Of a DNA stretch of 64,000 bases, positions 45,016 through 57,813 are shown piece after piece. Source of the DNA: Catenaria anguillulae PL171 (Eukaryota; Blastocladiomycota; Blastocladiomycetes; Blastocladiales; Catenariaceae); NCBI GenBank assembly GCA_002102555.1, contig MCFL01000071.1, forward strand, positions 1 to 64,000, written 5' to 3'. Under the pieces are notes generated by a model, which saw only the letters and a program-made list of their open reading frames with translations, was not told the origin of the DNA and made no database searches. Position 1 is the stretch's first letter. Each line of letters opens with the position of its first letter. The translations under genes were made by a program, and so were the position numbers.

Positions 45016-47919
45016 ATGGCCGCAGCGACCAATTCGACATCAACAGCCACCTCGGCAGCAGGGTCAGCTGCAACTGCCGCAGCTTCGGCCCCGGCCGTGG
45101 ATCAGTCCCCTCAATCCACGCTGGCCGGCCAAGCCCTGACCCAAGTCCTCAGCCTGTCCAAAGTGGTCGGTGGCCAACTGTCGGCCCACCCACCGCTCTT
45201 CACGGCCGACTCTGCACACTTTTTGTGCATTGCCTCGTCGTCCATCAAGCTCTTCTCTGTGCGCACCGGCCAGCAAATCCGCGTCCTTTCCCCTCCGGAT
45301 CACCCGCAGTCGCACACGGCCAACATCACGGCCCTTGCGCTTTCGCCAAAAAACCCGTTGCAGCTCTACTCTGCCTCGGTTGACGGATCCATTCGCCTCT
45401 GGGATATCAACGACGGCGCCCTGCTCAAAGTGTGGAAGTTTGGCGTGCCCATTTCGCACTTCAAGATCCACCCAAAGGTTCCATCGCTTGCCTTTATGGT
45501 CACGACGAAATCGTCGGGCAAGTCGGCCGAAAAGATCAACTCGGTCTTGTACCTGATTGATTTGTCCAGCTCAACGTACTCGCGCATCCTCAAGGCACGG
45601 TACTGCTCGGCATTCGATGTGTCGGCCGATGGGACGTCGTTGGTGTTGGCGGCCCGATTCAAGCTACACGTGGGCACATTGACATCTTCCTTGCCCTCTT
45701 CGACGCCGGCATCATCGTCCGTTGTGGATGCATCGGCCATGGCCGATGGCGTGACGAAACCCGCCGACAAGCCGCATTTGATTTACGAGTGGGTGCAGCA
45801 CATGAACGATCGCAAGATTCTGGCCCTGGCCACGCACCCGACCGAGCCAAAGGTCGCCACTGGCGACGAGTCGGGCAAGATCAAGCTTTGGTCCGTGCTC
45901 GGCGACAATGCGGTTGCGCAAGGCCAAGAACCCATTGTGCAAACCTTCCATTGGCACGCACGCCGCGTCAACCATTTTGCATTCACCCACGATGGCCGGC
46001 ACTTGCTTTCCGGTGGTGACGAGGCTGTGCTCGTGATTTGGCAGTTGGAGACGGGTCAGAAGCAGTTCATTTCACAGCTGGTGAGTGAGATCCTGTCCAT
46101 CACCGTGTCGCCCGACATGTCCTTGTTTGCCTTGGCTCAGTTTGACAACTCGATTCGGATTGTGAGTGCGGTGAATTTGGCGGTGCAGCAGAGTGTGGTG
46201 GGTCTCAAGTCGAGTACGTCCGTTTCTTCTTCCCTTTGCTCTACTGTTGGTGTTGACGAGCAACCCAACTTGTCACTGCACTGAAGCTGCCATTTCTTCC
46301 ACGCAACTTGCAACCGCTTCCACTGGCCCCAATGCCACGCCTGCTGATTCGTCCGCCTCTGGCGCCGCCTCGGCCACCTCGGCCACCTCGGTCTCTCCCG
46401 TCCCAATTCCGTCCTCGTCCAGTTCATCCGAGACGAGGATGCATTCACTCGCTCCCTCTACGACCCGACCGCAAACGACGACTCTGATCTGTCCTCGCTC
46501 CGCTCGCTCCTTACCGTCGAGCCCCGCAACGGCTACATTGCCCTCGAAGGTACCCCGGGCACGGTCCAATTCTACAATCTGCATGCCGATTGCCACGTCA
46601 TGGACTTGTCTGTCGTGCCGTATAATTACGTTGCCGGCGACGGCGTTGTTGCCCCCAAAGTGACCCGCCTGGCGTTTGACCCAACGGGCACGTGGATGGT
46701 GACGGTGGACGAAAAGCAAGCCGCGCACCGCGAGCGCAAGTGCACGTTGCGCATCTGGATGTATGTTCCCAGCCAACAACGGTGGGAGCTCAACACACGT
46801 GTCGACGGCTTGCCCAAGATTACGGCCGCCGCGTTCCGGCCAGCACCCCCAACGAGCGGATCGTCGTCGTCGTCGTCGACACCCCGTGCGCCTCTGCAAC
46901 TGGCAACCACGCAGGAAGATGGCCGATTCTCGATTTGGGAGCTCATTGGTGTCAAGCTTGGCGGCGTCGAGCACCGGACCGTCGACCAATGGCGGTGCCG
47001 CGCATCCGCCTACTACCGGTCGCATGCGCCGCGCGCCGTGGCGTGGGCGGCCGACGGGTCTGTGCTGGCCGTGGCATTTGCTGATTTGGTGACGCTGTGG
47101 GATCCAGAGTCGCTGGTGCTTGCTGGCGTACTGACTGGGCCCGGTCGCAAGCCCGTGTCCATGGTGGCCATGGGATCCGCCGGATGTCCGTACTTGGTGG
47201 GCATGTCGACGTCGCACATTACCGTATGGAACTTGTTGACGTTGGAGGTTGCGTGGACGTATGCGGTGCCCAAGGGGCTCGGGATTCAAGCGTTTTCCGT
47301 GTGCTCCAAGCGGGACCAGATTGTGATTGTGACGCGGGACAATGTCTCAGCGGCGACTTCAGCGGCCGCGTCGGGTGCCGACTCGGGTGTGGAGGCTGAC
47401 GAGAATGTCATTGCTCCCCCCATCAAGTCACAGCTGGCCGTGTTCAATATGAGCTCCCCCATTCCCACGTCGATCCAGATTGTGCACGAGGACATTTTGT
47501 CGGTCGTGTTTACGCCGCCCGCATCCGAGACCGCGGCCCTCGATTCGAACACAGAGCTGGTGTACCTGACAAGGGACCACAACCTCAAGGTTCTTTCTGC
47601 GCCCAAGGCCGTTTCGGCATCTTCTGCTACAGCGACACCATTCATTTCAGCGCCTGCCGCGGCAGATGCGGGCGTTGTCACTGCAACTGCGCCACGGACA
47701 TCGGTGTTCATTCGCCGACCAAAGCCCGCTATTTCCGATACCACCGACGTCGTCGAGGCCGTGCCCGAAGCCGGGTCGTTGGCGTCCAATGCCTTGTCAG
47801 GAATGCGGCCGGCACTGTCGGCATTGCTCGAGGCGCCCGCTCACGCGATCCCAAGTGTCGAGGCTGTGTTTGAGACATTGCTCGGGGGTTTGTTGGAGTT
47901 GAATGTGAATCAGGAGTGA
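45016..47919 (+). CDS. NAN1: Nan1/Utp17 (WDR75), U3 snoRNP t-Utp subunit
   Basis: WD40 protein of the t-UTP/UtpA complex, needed for pre-18S rRNA transcription and processing in the nucleolus. Exon 1 is 45016-46213. Its WD repeats include LYSASVDGSIRLWDINDGAL, the family-typical DESGKIKLWSVLG, FHWHARRVNHFAFTHDGRHL, LSGGDEAVLVIWQLETGQKQ and LFALAQFDNSIRIV. The second half (from about 46423) has PRNGYIALEGTPGTVQFYNL, VTRLAFDPTGTWMVTVDEKQ and TTQEDGRFSIWELIG. Between them either an intron of 73 nt (46214-46286) plus a doubtful 32-nt one (46391-46422), or a single intron 46214-46432, restores the frame; length is 932 or 894 residues. ATG 45016 (MAAATNS) was preferred over an upstream in-frame ATG. 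Confidence 0.88.
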
Positions 47920-49173
47920 GGTGTTGACGTTTGGGTGGAGGGCGTGTGGCGAGTTCTCACATGTAGGTAGCTTTTTTTGTATTGACTTTTGCGTTTACAT
48001 CATATGATACACGAGTTCCCTTCCGACCATGTGTTATCTGGGGCCAAGATCCCGCACTTGTTCATGGCAGTCTCAGAGCAGATGTTGTCCCTTGATCATG
48101 TCTCTTGCCCACAGCTGAAGCCGAGTCCCACGAGCGGCAATCGCGTTGCTCGCATGCACGGTTGAATGGTTTTACAATATCGACCGAGACTCTACCCGCC
48201 TGCCCGTCTGGCCGTGCGCCACAGCCCTCCCTGGCCACAGCCATGGCACCGCCTCCAAGTAACGACATGCGCGAAAACGTTTTCGTGAGTATGGTCACAC
48301 ACGCGTCTTGCTTGTTCGCACTTGACGCCCCAACTGTGACTGCACGATCCCCGTGTCGAAGCCATTCATCGAATGGAACAACTCGTGGTTTCAACGGATG
48401 CCACCGTGTGAGGCTGAACGTATTCCCGCCAACCTTGAGTCATCCTGTCGCCGTGCAATGGATCCATCCGCCGCCTGGAGAGGAGGTATACTCGCAAGAG
48501 AAAAAAAATGCCATTGCCAAGGGATCAACTGTTGAAACCGACGGCCAAGTATTGAACTCCTCAACTTTCAACCGATGCCGGCCAAGAAGACTCGGCGAAT
48601 GCCACGTTTCTCGTTGCACGAATCACATGCATGGAATCCCGAGCCGTGTCGGTCGCTCTCCATCGATCTCGCACGGGAACGTTCTGGCATTCATGTTTTG
48701 CCACCAAAGATGTTCACACAGCCGCGAAGCAATGCACGTCAAGGTGCATGCTTTGCCGTCAAGTCGGAAAAGTGAGATCAACCAGTATCGCAAGCAGGTC
48801 GATTGTTGACCAACTTGAAGTCTCGTAAAACGTGTCTCGACCGAACGCCACCGTCCGTTTGACATCCACCACCGCGACGAGATCTTTCGCGCATTTATGA
48901 AGTTGCACGTTGTGAGGTCCATGCACACTTGCCAGACCGGTACGGTGACATGCACTTCAGCGATAACTCGGCGCCTTGTTCGGGAATGATGTGAGATACG
49001 TTGCCGACCTGCCCCGCTTCATCACCGCCACACACACAATGGTGCGGGAGCCGACTACATTCAAAAGCCTTCCACCTCCCCGCCCTTTGCTCTCTGTTGC
49101 CTCCTTTTCCTTCCACCAAATACCAAGCCCGATCCACCATTCTCTGCATCTCGTGGCCCATCACCAATCATCC
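47920..49173. other. Intergenic, nothing firmly recognised
   Basis: Plus-strand frames at 48105-48809 contain short protein-like bits (SKPFIEWNNSWFQRMPP) broken by frame changes, perhaps a decayed gene. Pyrimidine-rich leader precedes the RhoGEF gene. Confidence 0.35.
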
Positions 49174-51404
49174 ATGTCTGGACCAAACGCCTTTCCAACT
49201 CGCTGTGACAGCGCAATCAGCGTCGACCGCAAGGCGCACCTGCAAGCCGTGAGCGCCGAAGTCTCACGCGAGCTCAACGAGTACCTCGAAAACATGCTTG
49301 GCGATTTGCACGACGCAGAGCTTATGGTGTCGATTCGCAAGGAGCAGCAGCGGAGAGCAGCGGAAGACGCACGCTGTACGTCGGGGTTTTCAAGCATCGA
49401 CGAGAATGAACAATAGTTGACACGCTCTCGTCATTGCTTTCAACTACAGCCGACTTTCAACGCCGCCACCGACTCAAGGCCATTGAAGAGATTGCCTCTT
49501 CCGAAAGAACCTACCTCGAAATGCTCGCCGTGCTCATCAATGAGTTTGCCGTTCCGCTTCGGTCGCTTGCCAACACGAAAAAGCCCATCTTGCAGCAGTC
49601 CGACGTCAACCGACTGTTTTCTAACATTGACGAGGTGTTTGCGCTTCATGGAACGTTGTTGCAGGAGCTTGAGACTCGGTATGTGTACGCATGTATGCCC
49701 ACCTAATGTGTGCCGACGTTCTGCTGACATTGTGTCCTTTTGTATCGACGCAGACTCTCAACGTGCAACCATCAGCAGCTGTCCGACATCTTCATTCATA
49801 TGCAACCCTACTTCAAGGTGTACCGGGCCTACGTTATCAACTATGTTGTGGCCATCGAGACCTTGAACCGATGCGCACAAGAAAACTCCGAGTTTGCCAA
49901 GTTCTTGGATGTATGCATGACTTGCTCTCGTCCTCGCTGATCAGTCTGTCTCACCAACAAATTGACTCACTGATCATGTTGTTCGGCATTTGACATTCAA
50001 CAACAGGCTGCCTTCACCAACCCACGCACCAACGGCCTCGAGCTTCGTAGCTACCTGATCCTTCCCGTGCAACGCATCCCTCGCTACGTCATGCTCCTGG
50101 AATCAGTCCTCAAGCACACGCCGCACGACCATCCAGACCACCTTGGCCTTGTTGCTGCCCTCGAACTCATGCGCGACATGGCCGACCATCTCAACCACTC
50201 GGTCAAGGACCACGAAGCACAGCTCAAGGTCGCCGACATGCGCGCCCTGCTGCTGTCGGGCACATTCAAGCCGCACAAGGTCGCGAAAATCAAGGAACTC
50301 ACCACACCTGCGCGCCGGTTTGTGCATCGCGGATACCTGTGGACGACAGCAGACATGACCAAGTCGGCGTACGAGAAGGTGCAAGAAAAAACGCTCGCAA
50401 AGCAATCCGCAGCGCTGCCCATGACCATGTCTGCACTCAGCGGGCTGCCGCTGTTCACTGCGCCGGCACCAAAGAAGAAGGCTGCGCCAACACCCACGCC
50501 ATTGGCGACCCCGCCTCAAAGTCCAGGAATCAGCCCGAACTTGACACGCCGCACGTCGTCAGGCCAGGATCCGATCTCGGAAGCCCTCGGGCTCGTGGCA
50601 AAGCCGTCGTTGCAGAGCGAGGTCAAGGAGCTTGCGGCCGCCTTGGAAACCTTGCCGGGTAAGGTGCACATCATGTTGTTTTCCGACATGCTGCTGATTG
50701 CCGCACCGACAGAGTCGGAAAAGGCGTTTGAGTACATACACGCGATCGATTTGCGCATGGCGCGGCTGGTCACAACTTCACCCAACGGACTTCCACCCTC
50801 ACCTGCGCTCGACTCGACACCTGCCAACCCAAATACCGATCCAGCAGCTCCCGCTCCACCCACATTCCCGATCCACCTGCTCATCTCGTCCATCTCGCCA
50901 GCTGGCACCGCCTACCTCGACTTTATCTTGTACGCCGAGTCCACCACCGACTGCGCCTCGTGGCACTCGCACATTTCGTCGACGCTCGACCGACTCAACG
51001 ACGGTGTCATTGCACACACATCCGGTGCGTCGGTCGTCATGGGCTCGCCCACGAGTCTGGGCGGCGGCACCCGCCGTCGGTCCGTATCCACCGTCGGTGG
51101 ACGCGGCGGGAGATCGCTGTCAAGAGGCCCCATGTCTGCGCGCAACTCGGCAGGCCGCGTGTCAACCGCATCGTCCACGTCATCCAGCGCATCAATGTCC
51201 ATGATTTCCGAGTCGCCGGGCGCCGGGTGGGTGAATCGCGGGCGATCCTTGTCGCCAGGTGCAGCGGGTTTTGCGTTGCCGCGGGCCATGTTGTCGGAGG
51301 CGATTCCGCCAATGCCCAGTCATAACGGGCAAGTTCAGGGGCCGCAGATGATTGATCCGCAAGTTTTTGCGCGGAGCATGTCGTTGGGAGTGCCGCGTAA
51401 ATGA
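49174..51404 (+). CDS. Rho guanine nucleotide exchange factor (DH-PH)
   Basis: Dbl-family GEF expected to activate a Rho/Cdc42-type GTPase at the membrane. Exons 49174-49375, 49450-49678, 49754-49910 and 50007-51404, in phase, give 661 residues. The DH domain runs from about residue 75 to 275: RLKAIEEIASSERTYLEMLA (conserved region 1), FSNIDEVFALHGTLLQELE, then LELRSYLILPVQRIPRYVML (conserved region 3, the GTPase-contacting helix). A split PH-like region follows: RFVHRGYLWTT and, after a Pro/Ser insert, GKVHIMLFSDMLLIAAPTES. The C-terminal 200 residues are Ser/Gly/Pro-rich. Short N-terminal helix before the DH. I cannot say which GTPase it serves. Confidence 0.9.
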
Positions 51405-52311
51405 ACGCTGGATATTGTACCATACTTGTTGTTGTCTGTGATCGAAGCGGAAGGATGAGTATTCTCGGAGTGCGACATGTACCTATTCTGTACCTTTGTG
51501 AGCAATTTTGGACATGGAATATCCATCAATCGGTCATGGAACGGTGCGAGACAGCAGAGCTGGTCACTGGAGTCAGCGGTCAACGAATGCGAACACGAGC
51601 GTCAGGCACGGTCATCACCATCGGGCAAGGAAGAAGGAGCCAGGGAAACGGACCTCGGTATTGCTGCTGACGCTACCAGTGCAGAGCTCGCTGTCGTTTG
51701 CTGATTACTACTAGGTACTGCCATGAGGGTGGGCGAGCACGAAGTCGGTGACATCGCTCTGTACAAGTGTGTACAAGTGCATCAGTGGATGTGGGATGCG
51801 GATCGAGGCGGATATGGATGTGTATGAGGATCGAGGCGGAGGCGTTCGGACGGTGAGTACTCGGCTCTGACGTCAAAGAAGACGTACCGCTAATGGTGGG
51901 CCGCGAGCGTGAAGCCATAAGTCGACAACAGACTCTGATCTAGAGGGGCGGCCGCTTCGTTAAGCTTCAGAGCGGGCGAGGGCGGAAGGGAGGGACGCGG
52001 CCCTCGGGGCACTGTCCGCATTTTGTACTTTTGGGCTTTGGACTGCTCTCGAAAAACTTTCAGCGAGAAAAATTGACTGATTGTGTCGCTTTGCCCTTTT
52101 GTCTCACGCGATTGTCTCAGGACCAAACATTGTTTCCATGTCGGAAGTCAGTCACCACACGTGCCTTCACACTCACGTCGGTCCTGCTGCACAAGGCAGT
52201 CCCAAGTCGATAGCCTGAGGGGATAAGTAGACATCCATGTGCACAAGCAACGGAATCACAAGCAAGCTTTGCTTGCTGCCCACCGTCACACACATTCCCA
52301 CTCCTCATTGA
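51405..52311. other. Intergenic, convergent 3' ends
   Basis: Between the RhoGEF (plus) and the minus-strand dsRBD-like gene. No coding signal supported. Confidence 0.5.
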
Positions 52312-53389
52312 TCATTCTCCCCATGCCATGGCCAACACTACCTTTGCACACACCACCCTCACTGCCTCCTCTTCACTCGTCCCAGTCCCCATTATCTCGC
52401 GCTCGCCCTCTCCACCTCCCGCCCGACCCACATCCACACTTGCCACCCACACACCCACCCCGCTTTTCCCGACCCCAACCTGCGTACACCTCAACCTCGC
52501 ATCTGCATCCACCCAAATGCCCGTCCGCTGCCACACGGCCAGCTGCATGGCAACCACGGGGTCGTCCACCCACGTCAACAACATTGGATGCGCAGCCATG
52601 CTTTGTGCATCTGCCGCATCGAGCAGTGACAATGGGGAGGTTGGTGGGAGGTGCGCGGCGTGCACGTTAAGCATGCGGTCGAGCACCAGTGTGCGGTCAC
52701 GAAAGGTTGCCGTTGGCGGCGGCGGCGGCGGCGCGTGTGCGACGCCACCTGGGTATGGGTATAGTGAGGGGTACATTGGGGCCGGGAGGCTGTGGGGTAC
52801 CGCCGTTGGATGAACTCCGCGCGAGCACGTCCATGCCTATGCTGGGCACGTGTACTGGTGCCGTGATGGGCGGCGCGCCGGGAATTGGTGGTGGTGGATG
52901 CTGCGGCGGACCAAAGGACGCGAGTGGCGGCGGCGTTGGGGCAACTGGACCCATGGATTCGATTCGCGTGGATGCAGTGTCAAACGCTTGGGGTGCATAA
53001 TGAGCAACGGCTTGTAATGGTCCCGCGCGTGTCGTTGCATGCTCGTTTGCACCTGGGTTGGGACCAAACGGACCCATGGCACGATGTGGCACAGGCAATC
53101 CCGTCGGTGGCGCAAAAGGACCCGTTTGCGGCCCGTGTGAAGGTGCAGGAGGTGGTCCAAACGGCCCTGTCGCAGCAGATGTGTACATTTGCCGCTGCAC
53201 CAGCTGTGCTTCCAGCTCTTGAATTCGCTGCAACAGGTGCGTGCGGACAGCTTCAGGGTCATTGTCTATATTGTGTTGATAATTGTCAGGTAAAATGAAC
53301 CAACGGGATTGAGTGAGACACACATGAAACGACATACCGATTGCGTCGTTGGCGGGATTGACCGATGATGTGCTTGCGGCTGGCTGCAT
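52312..53389 (-). CDS. Hypothetical protein with coiled coil, Pro/Gly-rich linker and dsRBD-like C-terminus
   Basis: Unrecognised family. Exons 53389-53338, 53265-52801 and 52748-52312, with introns of 72 and 52 nt; all phases fit and give 317 residues. After a short Ser/Asn N-terminus comes a predicted coiled coil (VRTHLLQRIQELEAQLVQRQ), then a long Pro/Gly/His-rich linker with repeated GPFGP and PPPPPP. The C-terminus (DDPVVAMQLAVWQRTGIWVD, CTQVGVGKSGVGVWVASVD, GTGTSEEEAVRVVCAKVVLA) has the beta-beta-G-x-G-x-S-x-x-E-A-helix look of a double-stranded RNA-binding domain, though I cannot prove it. The next minus-strand gene ends 5 bp before this start, so both may be one transcript. Confidence 0.5.
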
Positions 53390-53394
53390 GGAGC

Positions 53395-55006
53395 TTAAGC
53401 TTGATCCGCGAGCGCCGCTTGCGAATGTGGGCGGTGAAAACGATTGGATTGAATCACGCTCTGGGTTGGTGCCAGCGTCCGGTTTCCGGATGGATGTTGA
53501 TTCACGTCTTGATTCTCGAAGGAGCGGCGGGCACGGTCACCGTCACGATCCAAGCTTGATTTCCGCTGACGTGAAGAGCTGGCGGGTGGCGGATCGTTGC
53601 GCTTGGACATTGTGGATGACGACTCACGGCTCGATTCGCACGCATGCCGGTCGTGGTATCGGTCGCTGGTGCTTGCTTCCCGGTATCCGCCGCCACTGCG
53701 TTGTGAGGGAGGCGACGATGGCGACGTGCGATACGTGTCCCGATCGCGGTGGTCTTGCGATCACGCCGACTCCAATCTGGCGATCGACTGCGATTGCGGC
53801 TCCGGCTGCGCACCGACCACGATCCAAATCTCGGACGAGTCCTTCCTCGGACTTTCCCAACCACCTTCCGGTCCGCACTTGATGTGGGCGCCGGACGACT
53901 CGCCGACTCCCTCGCATCGCCCTCGTAATCCGCCCGCCGTGGTTCTTGTACACTTGCTCCCACGACGACGGTTGCTCCCCACGCACACTCAGATACACCA
54001 AGTGCTGCAATGCTGCATGCCACGCCTTGATTGCCGACGGCCCGTCGCCAACGACCGTCACATGTGCCGTCGCCATGGTCACGCGCACAAATGGCTCAGT
54101 GGGCGAATCGACATAGATCGCTTGAAATGTGGGCGGAAGAGGGACGTGCATCAGGTGCAAGAGCCACGCAGGCTCGTGGTTGATGGCGCCGCGCACGCGG
54201 TATACACTGAGGCCACGAAGGAGCTGGCGCTCGGCGCGTAGAGCTCCCCAGATCAGCGGATGTGAATCGCGAGTCGTGCGTTGCGGGCGGCGCCGGAATG
54301 GGTACTGCGTAGTGCGCCTCTGCCTTGACGGGCATCTCGATATTGCTGGCGTACGATCTACCTTTGAGCAATCCGGCGAAGTTGAGCTGTGTGACGAATT
54401 TGGCGCTGAGGGTGCGCCCATCCGCCTCGGCCAGGTACACAACGGCGTGCAAGAGAGCTGCACGCTGCGCTTGATCTTCCGAGGCGCCGTACCCGCGGAG
54501 TTTGGTCGTGTTGGAGAGATACAAGTCGTACGCACAATACGTGGGCAATTCCGACTCGGACGACGTTGCGGCAACCATCGCATCCGAATCTCGGGGAACC
54601 TCGGCGAGGCGGATGGCCAGCATGGGCGGCCACAAGAGCTGCATGGCGGCCGTCAGCGAGTCCATGTGTAGCGGGAGGTGATGAGCGAAGGGAACAAGGT
54701 GGCGAGGCGTTGTAAGCCCAGGGCGTGATGTTGCAGCATGTGGGTGAGGGCGGCGGTTGGGTTGGGAATCGGGGCCGCGTGGGCGGCCCTGGTCAGGCAT
54801 AGGCACGGGGTATTGGAAGGCGGGATTGCAGGCGAAGTGGTGCCTGCGGGGAAAAACGTCAGCGTGAGCTTTGGGTGGGTGGTGGAGCTGGGGTGGTGGG
54901 CGCGGTGGGGCGGGCGGAGGGAGCCGGGAGTTGAGCCGGTATTGCCGCCATTTTCAGTCGAGCTTGCGTGGTGGGGACTGTGATCGCGGAATGCGTTGTT
55001 TGCCAT
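53395..55006 (-). CDS. Hypothetical protein with two dsRBD-like modules and an RS-rich segment; several frame breaks
   Basis: Protein-like sequence passes through several frames. Block 1 (55006-54660): HPKLTLTFFPAGTTSPAIPP and ALTHMLQHHALGLQRLATLF. Block 2 (54665-54250): PTYCAYDLYLSNTTKLRGYG and ASEDQAQRAALLHAVVYLAE. Block 3 (54245-53950): FQAIYVDSPTEPFVRVTMAT and GPSAIKAWHAALQHLVYLS. Block 4 (53820-53395): SVRSRSRNRSRSPDWSRRD, DRDTYRTSPSS and SSRQRKSSLDRDGDRARRS. Blocks 2 and 3 end like dsRBDs; block 4 resembles RS domains of splicing factors. I could not find splice sites for every frame change, so there may be indels, missed introns, or the gene is decaying. It is followed 5 bp on by the gene at 53389, which shares the dsRBD-like theme. 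Confidence 0.45.
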
Positions 55007-55356
55007 GAGTGACGATTGACGTTGAACGGTATTTCAGCTGGGATACTCATTCGTGCTCCATCCATCTCGCGATCGAATTCAATCATCAATACATTTTTTT
55101 CTGTGATTTTTTGAGGTTCGCAGATCGATCGGCGAAAGAAACAATTTAACAGCGATGAGTTGCTGATCAGCAGATCAGAGCAGGCACACGGACTCGCACC
55201 CAAATCGCCCGACCAAACGTCTACATAAATACGTCCACGCCACCGTCTTTCCACCACAGCTCTCTCTCCTCGATTGATGGCACTCTAATTATAACCAACT
55301 CTATGCATTCAGCCTCCACGTTGAATTGATCCTCCTCGTCAATACCTTCCACAATC
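55007..55356. other. Divergent promoter region
   Basis: About 350 bp between the RS/dsRBD-like gene (minus) and the ankyrin-like gene (plus). Nothing specific seen. Confidence 0.5.
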
Positions 55357-57603
55357 ATGCCCACGACCAGTCCGCCGCTGCTGCCATTTGGCCGAGCCAA
55401 GCCTCTCATTGCACTCTGTGTCCACTTGGCCGCCCGCTCATTCAAAATGTCTGCTCCGCAGTATCCGGCCATGACCGCATCCGCATCCGCACTCGCTACC
55501 CGCCTGCCCACGCTCCTCTCGCGCACCTACGCTCCGCTTGTGACCAAGGCCGCTCTCATGCACCGCCCCGATGTGGACCTCATGTGGGCCACTCGCGACG
55601 ATAATCTCAAGTTGCTCAAGTTTATGGTGGATTGGAGCAAGGAGCCCGAGGGCCGGCCCTTGCACTACTGCTCGTGGCAGACTGTAGAGGAGGCATTGGA
55701 GCTGGATTCGCCGCGGGTTCTGGACGGGTTGTTGAGTCAGCCCTGTCTGTTTTTCACATGGGAGTGGGGGTATCAACTCGCAAATGCCATGTGTGGCAAG
55801 GGCCGAGTCGAATGGCGTGAATGGTGGCAAACGAGCGGGTTGCGGCGATTCAAGGATCGCGTTTCGTTTGCAGATGCGGCTGTAGAAGCAAGCCGCGCTG
55901 GTCGACTGGATATCTTGGATTGGTTGCTTGAGGAGCTGGGTGAGGAGGGCATGACCGCAATTGCGTCCAATGACAGTGGGAGTGCAATGGTAGCTGCCGC
56001 GCGTGAAGGACATGTTGATGTGCTGGATTGGTGGTTTGACAAGGTGCATAGCGGTTCGATTTCTCTCACAATCAATTGGGTCGAGGTGATTGGAGCAGGG
56101 TTCGACCAAGGCCATGTTGCAGTTCTGGAGTGGTGCAAGAGGCGGCCGCAAGCCGTCGAGGAACGGCAGCGAGCCGTCAATGGCAAAGGGCTTCCACGTT
56201 TGCGGTACCAATCCATGGCCTACAACTTTGATGTCTTGGCGTAGGGCAAAGATTCGGTTTCTTCCCAAGCTTCGACCAAGCGAAACGTTGAAGTGGTCAA
56301 GGAGCTACATGCCCGAGGAGACTTGTTTGCAGCAATGTACACAGCGCTGGATTCAGGTGATTTGGATCTGCTGGATTGGATTCATGCGTCTGAAGACCCA
56401 TTGATTCCTGACAGAACTGATGGACCTTGGGCAGGGTTTGAACCATTTGACATTGTCTGCCGAAACGGCAATGTAAATGTGCTTGATTGGTTGTTTGCAA
56501 ATGGATACCAATTTCCCCTGTCCGCTGAGAAACGGGCATCCCTCACTTCATCTGCGATCCACCATGGCCATTTTGCGGTTGTCAAAAACCTGATGAGAAA
56601 GGGGTTGGTCGACAACATGTCGATGCGAGACTGGAATGATTGCGTTGTATCAGCATGCAAGAATGGGGATTTTGTGTTGCTGGACTTGCTTGAGAGTCGC
56701 TGTACCGGTTCAAGTGCGCCAGACCCGCGAAAAGTTGCAAAAACACAACTCACAGGAGCACTGCGGGGTGCCTTTTATCAGGGGCGAGTGGATGTCATTG
56801 AATGGTGGTTGTTCAAATCGAGCTCACTCAAGCATCTATTCGACTTGAATCAGGGAAAGCCATACCTGGACGCGTGCAAAAACGAGGTTAGTAAGTTTGA
56901 AACATTGAGTGCACTCGAGACATGGCATCGAGCTGGCCAACCAATCGATTACGCCGAATGTATTCACGAGGCGAGTATTCATGGCCGTGTGGATGTGCTT
57001 GACTGGTTGCTGCATTCAACAAGTGCGTCCGAGGAGGATTTCGTCAAAGCCTGGTCGGTCGAAGGCGAGTATGAAGATCCGTATGGAGACCTATATGCCC
57101 ATTATGCTTTTGACATTGACAATCATGGCAAATCGCTCGTTTGGTGGCGAGCCACCTTGCCGCACGTTGCTGCATTGCCGGTGAATCGCGGGCCATACGA
57201 GAACCCAATTCATGCGCATTATCTGCAGCATATGCTCAACAACTCGTCGGTTGACCTGCTCGACCCGTTGTCAGCGATGTGCGAAAAATACGGTTGGGTT
57301 GTAGGTCTGCTCGGGTACTGGAAGAAAATGGGTAGAGAGCAAGAGTTGGATCAATTTGCGCATTATTACTTGAAAGTAGCGAGCGACGGTGGATATCTCG
57401 AGGTCCTCGATTGGTGGCAAGCATCGGGTCTGACGATGGAGTGTCCAGAAGATGTCCTATCTGGCAAGACACAGATTCGCAAGAGCGTGAAGGAGTGGTG
57501 GGCAAAGTCGGGATTGGTGGACGATTCACAGTTTGAAAAAATCCAAACCCGTAATAAAGTGGTTTGGCCATTATCTGGGATGCATTCAAATACATCAATT
57601 TAG
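55357..57603 (+). CDS. Ankyrin-like repeat protein split by an in-frame TAG
   Basis: One reading frame runs from 55357 to 57603 (748 codons) with a single TAG at 56242-56244. Both sides hold the same repeat type: GRLDILDWLLEEL, GHVDVLDWWFDKV, GHVAVLEWCKRR before it; GDLDLLDWIHAS, GNVNVLDWLFANGYQF, GRVDVIEWWLFKS, GRVDVLDWLLHS, GYLEVLDWWQASGL after. These are ankyrin-like helical repeats ending in L-D/E-W-W/L, a type I associate with zoosporic fungi (memory, not a search). Start could be 55357 or 55447 (MSAPQYPAM). Because the frame is kept, the stop is likely a recent nonsense change or a sequence error. No short GT-AG intron around the TAG keeps the frame. Function is unknown. Confidence 0.7.
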
Positions 57604-57813
57604 AAGTCGAGCCCAATCAATTTGGTAGTTCCCCCGATCAAATGCCGGATGCAACCGTTCCTTCAAGTTAGCCCTTGCCTGTGGCAGCAGCAGACTCATG
57701 GCGCGCATGTCTCGCGTCAACTTGTCACAAACCTGACATCCTTCGCCCTGAACTTGTGACCGATACATAGGGTCACCAAGCTTCCCGATTGATTAACAAA
57801 AGAACACTGAGCA
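57604..57813. other. Short spacer
   Basis: About 210 bp between the ankyrin-like gene and the F-box gene, same strand. Nothing specific seen. Confidence 0.5.

Noticed and set aside
25335-51404. A functional cluster formed by TOR, the HAL/NPR kinase and the RhoGEF
   Set aside because: They are spaced by long intergenic stretches with unrelated genes between; the nearness is most likely chance.
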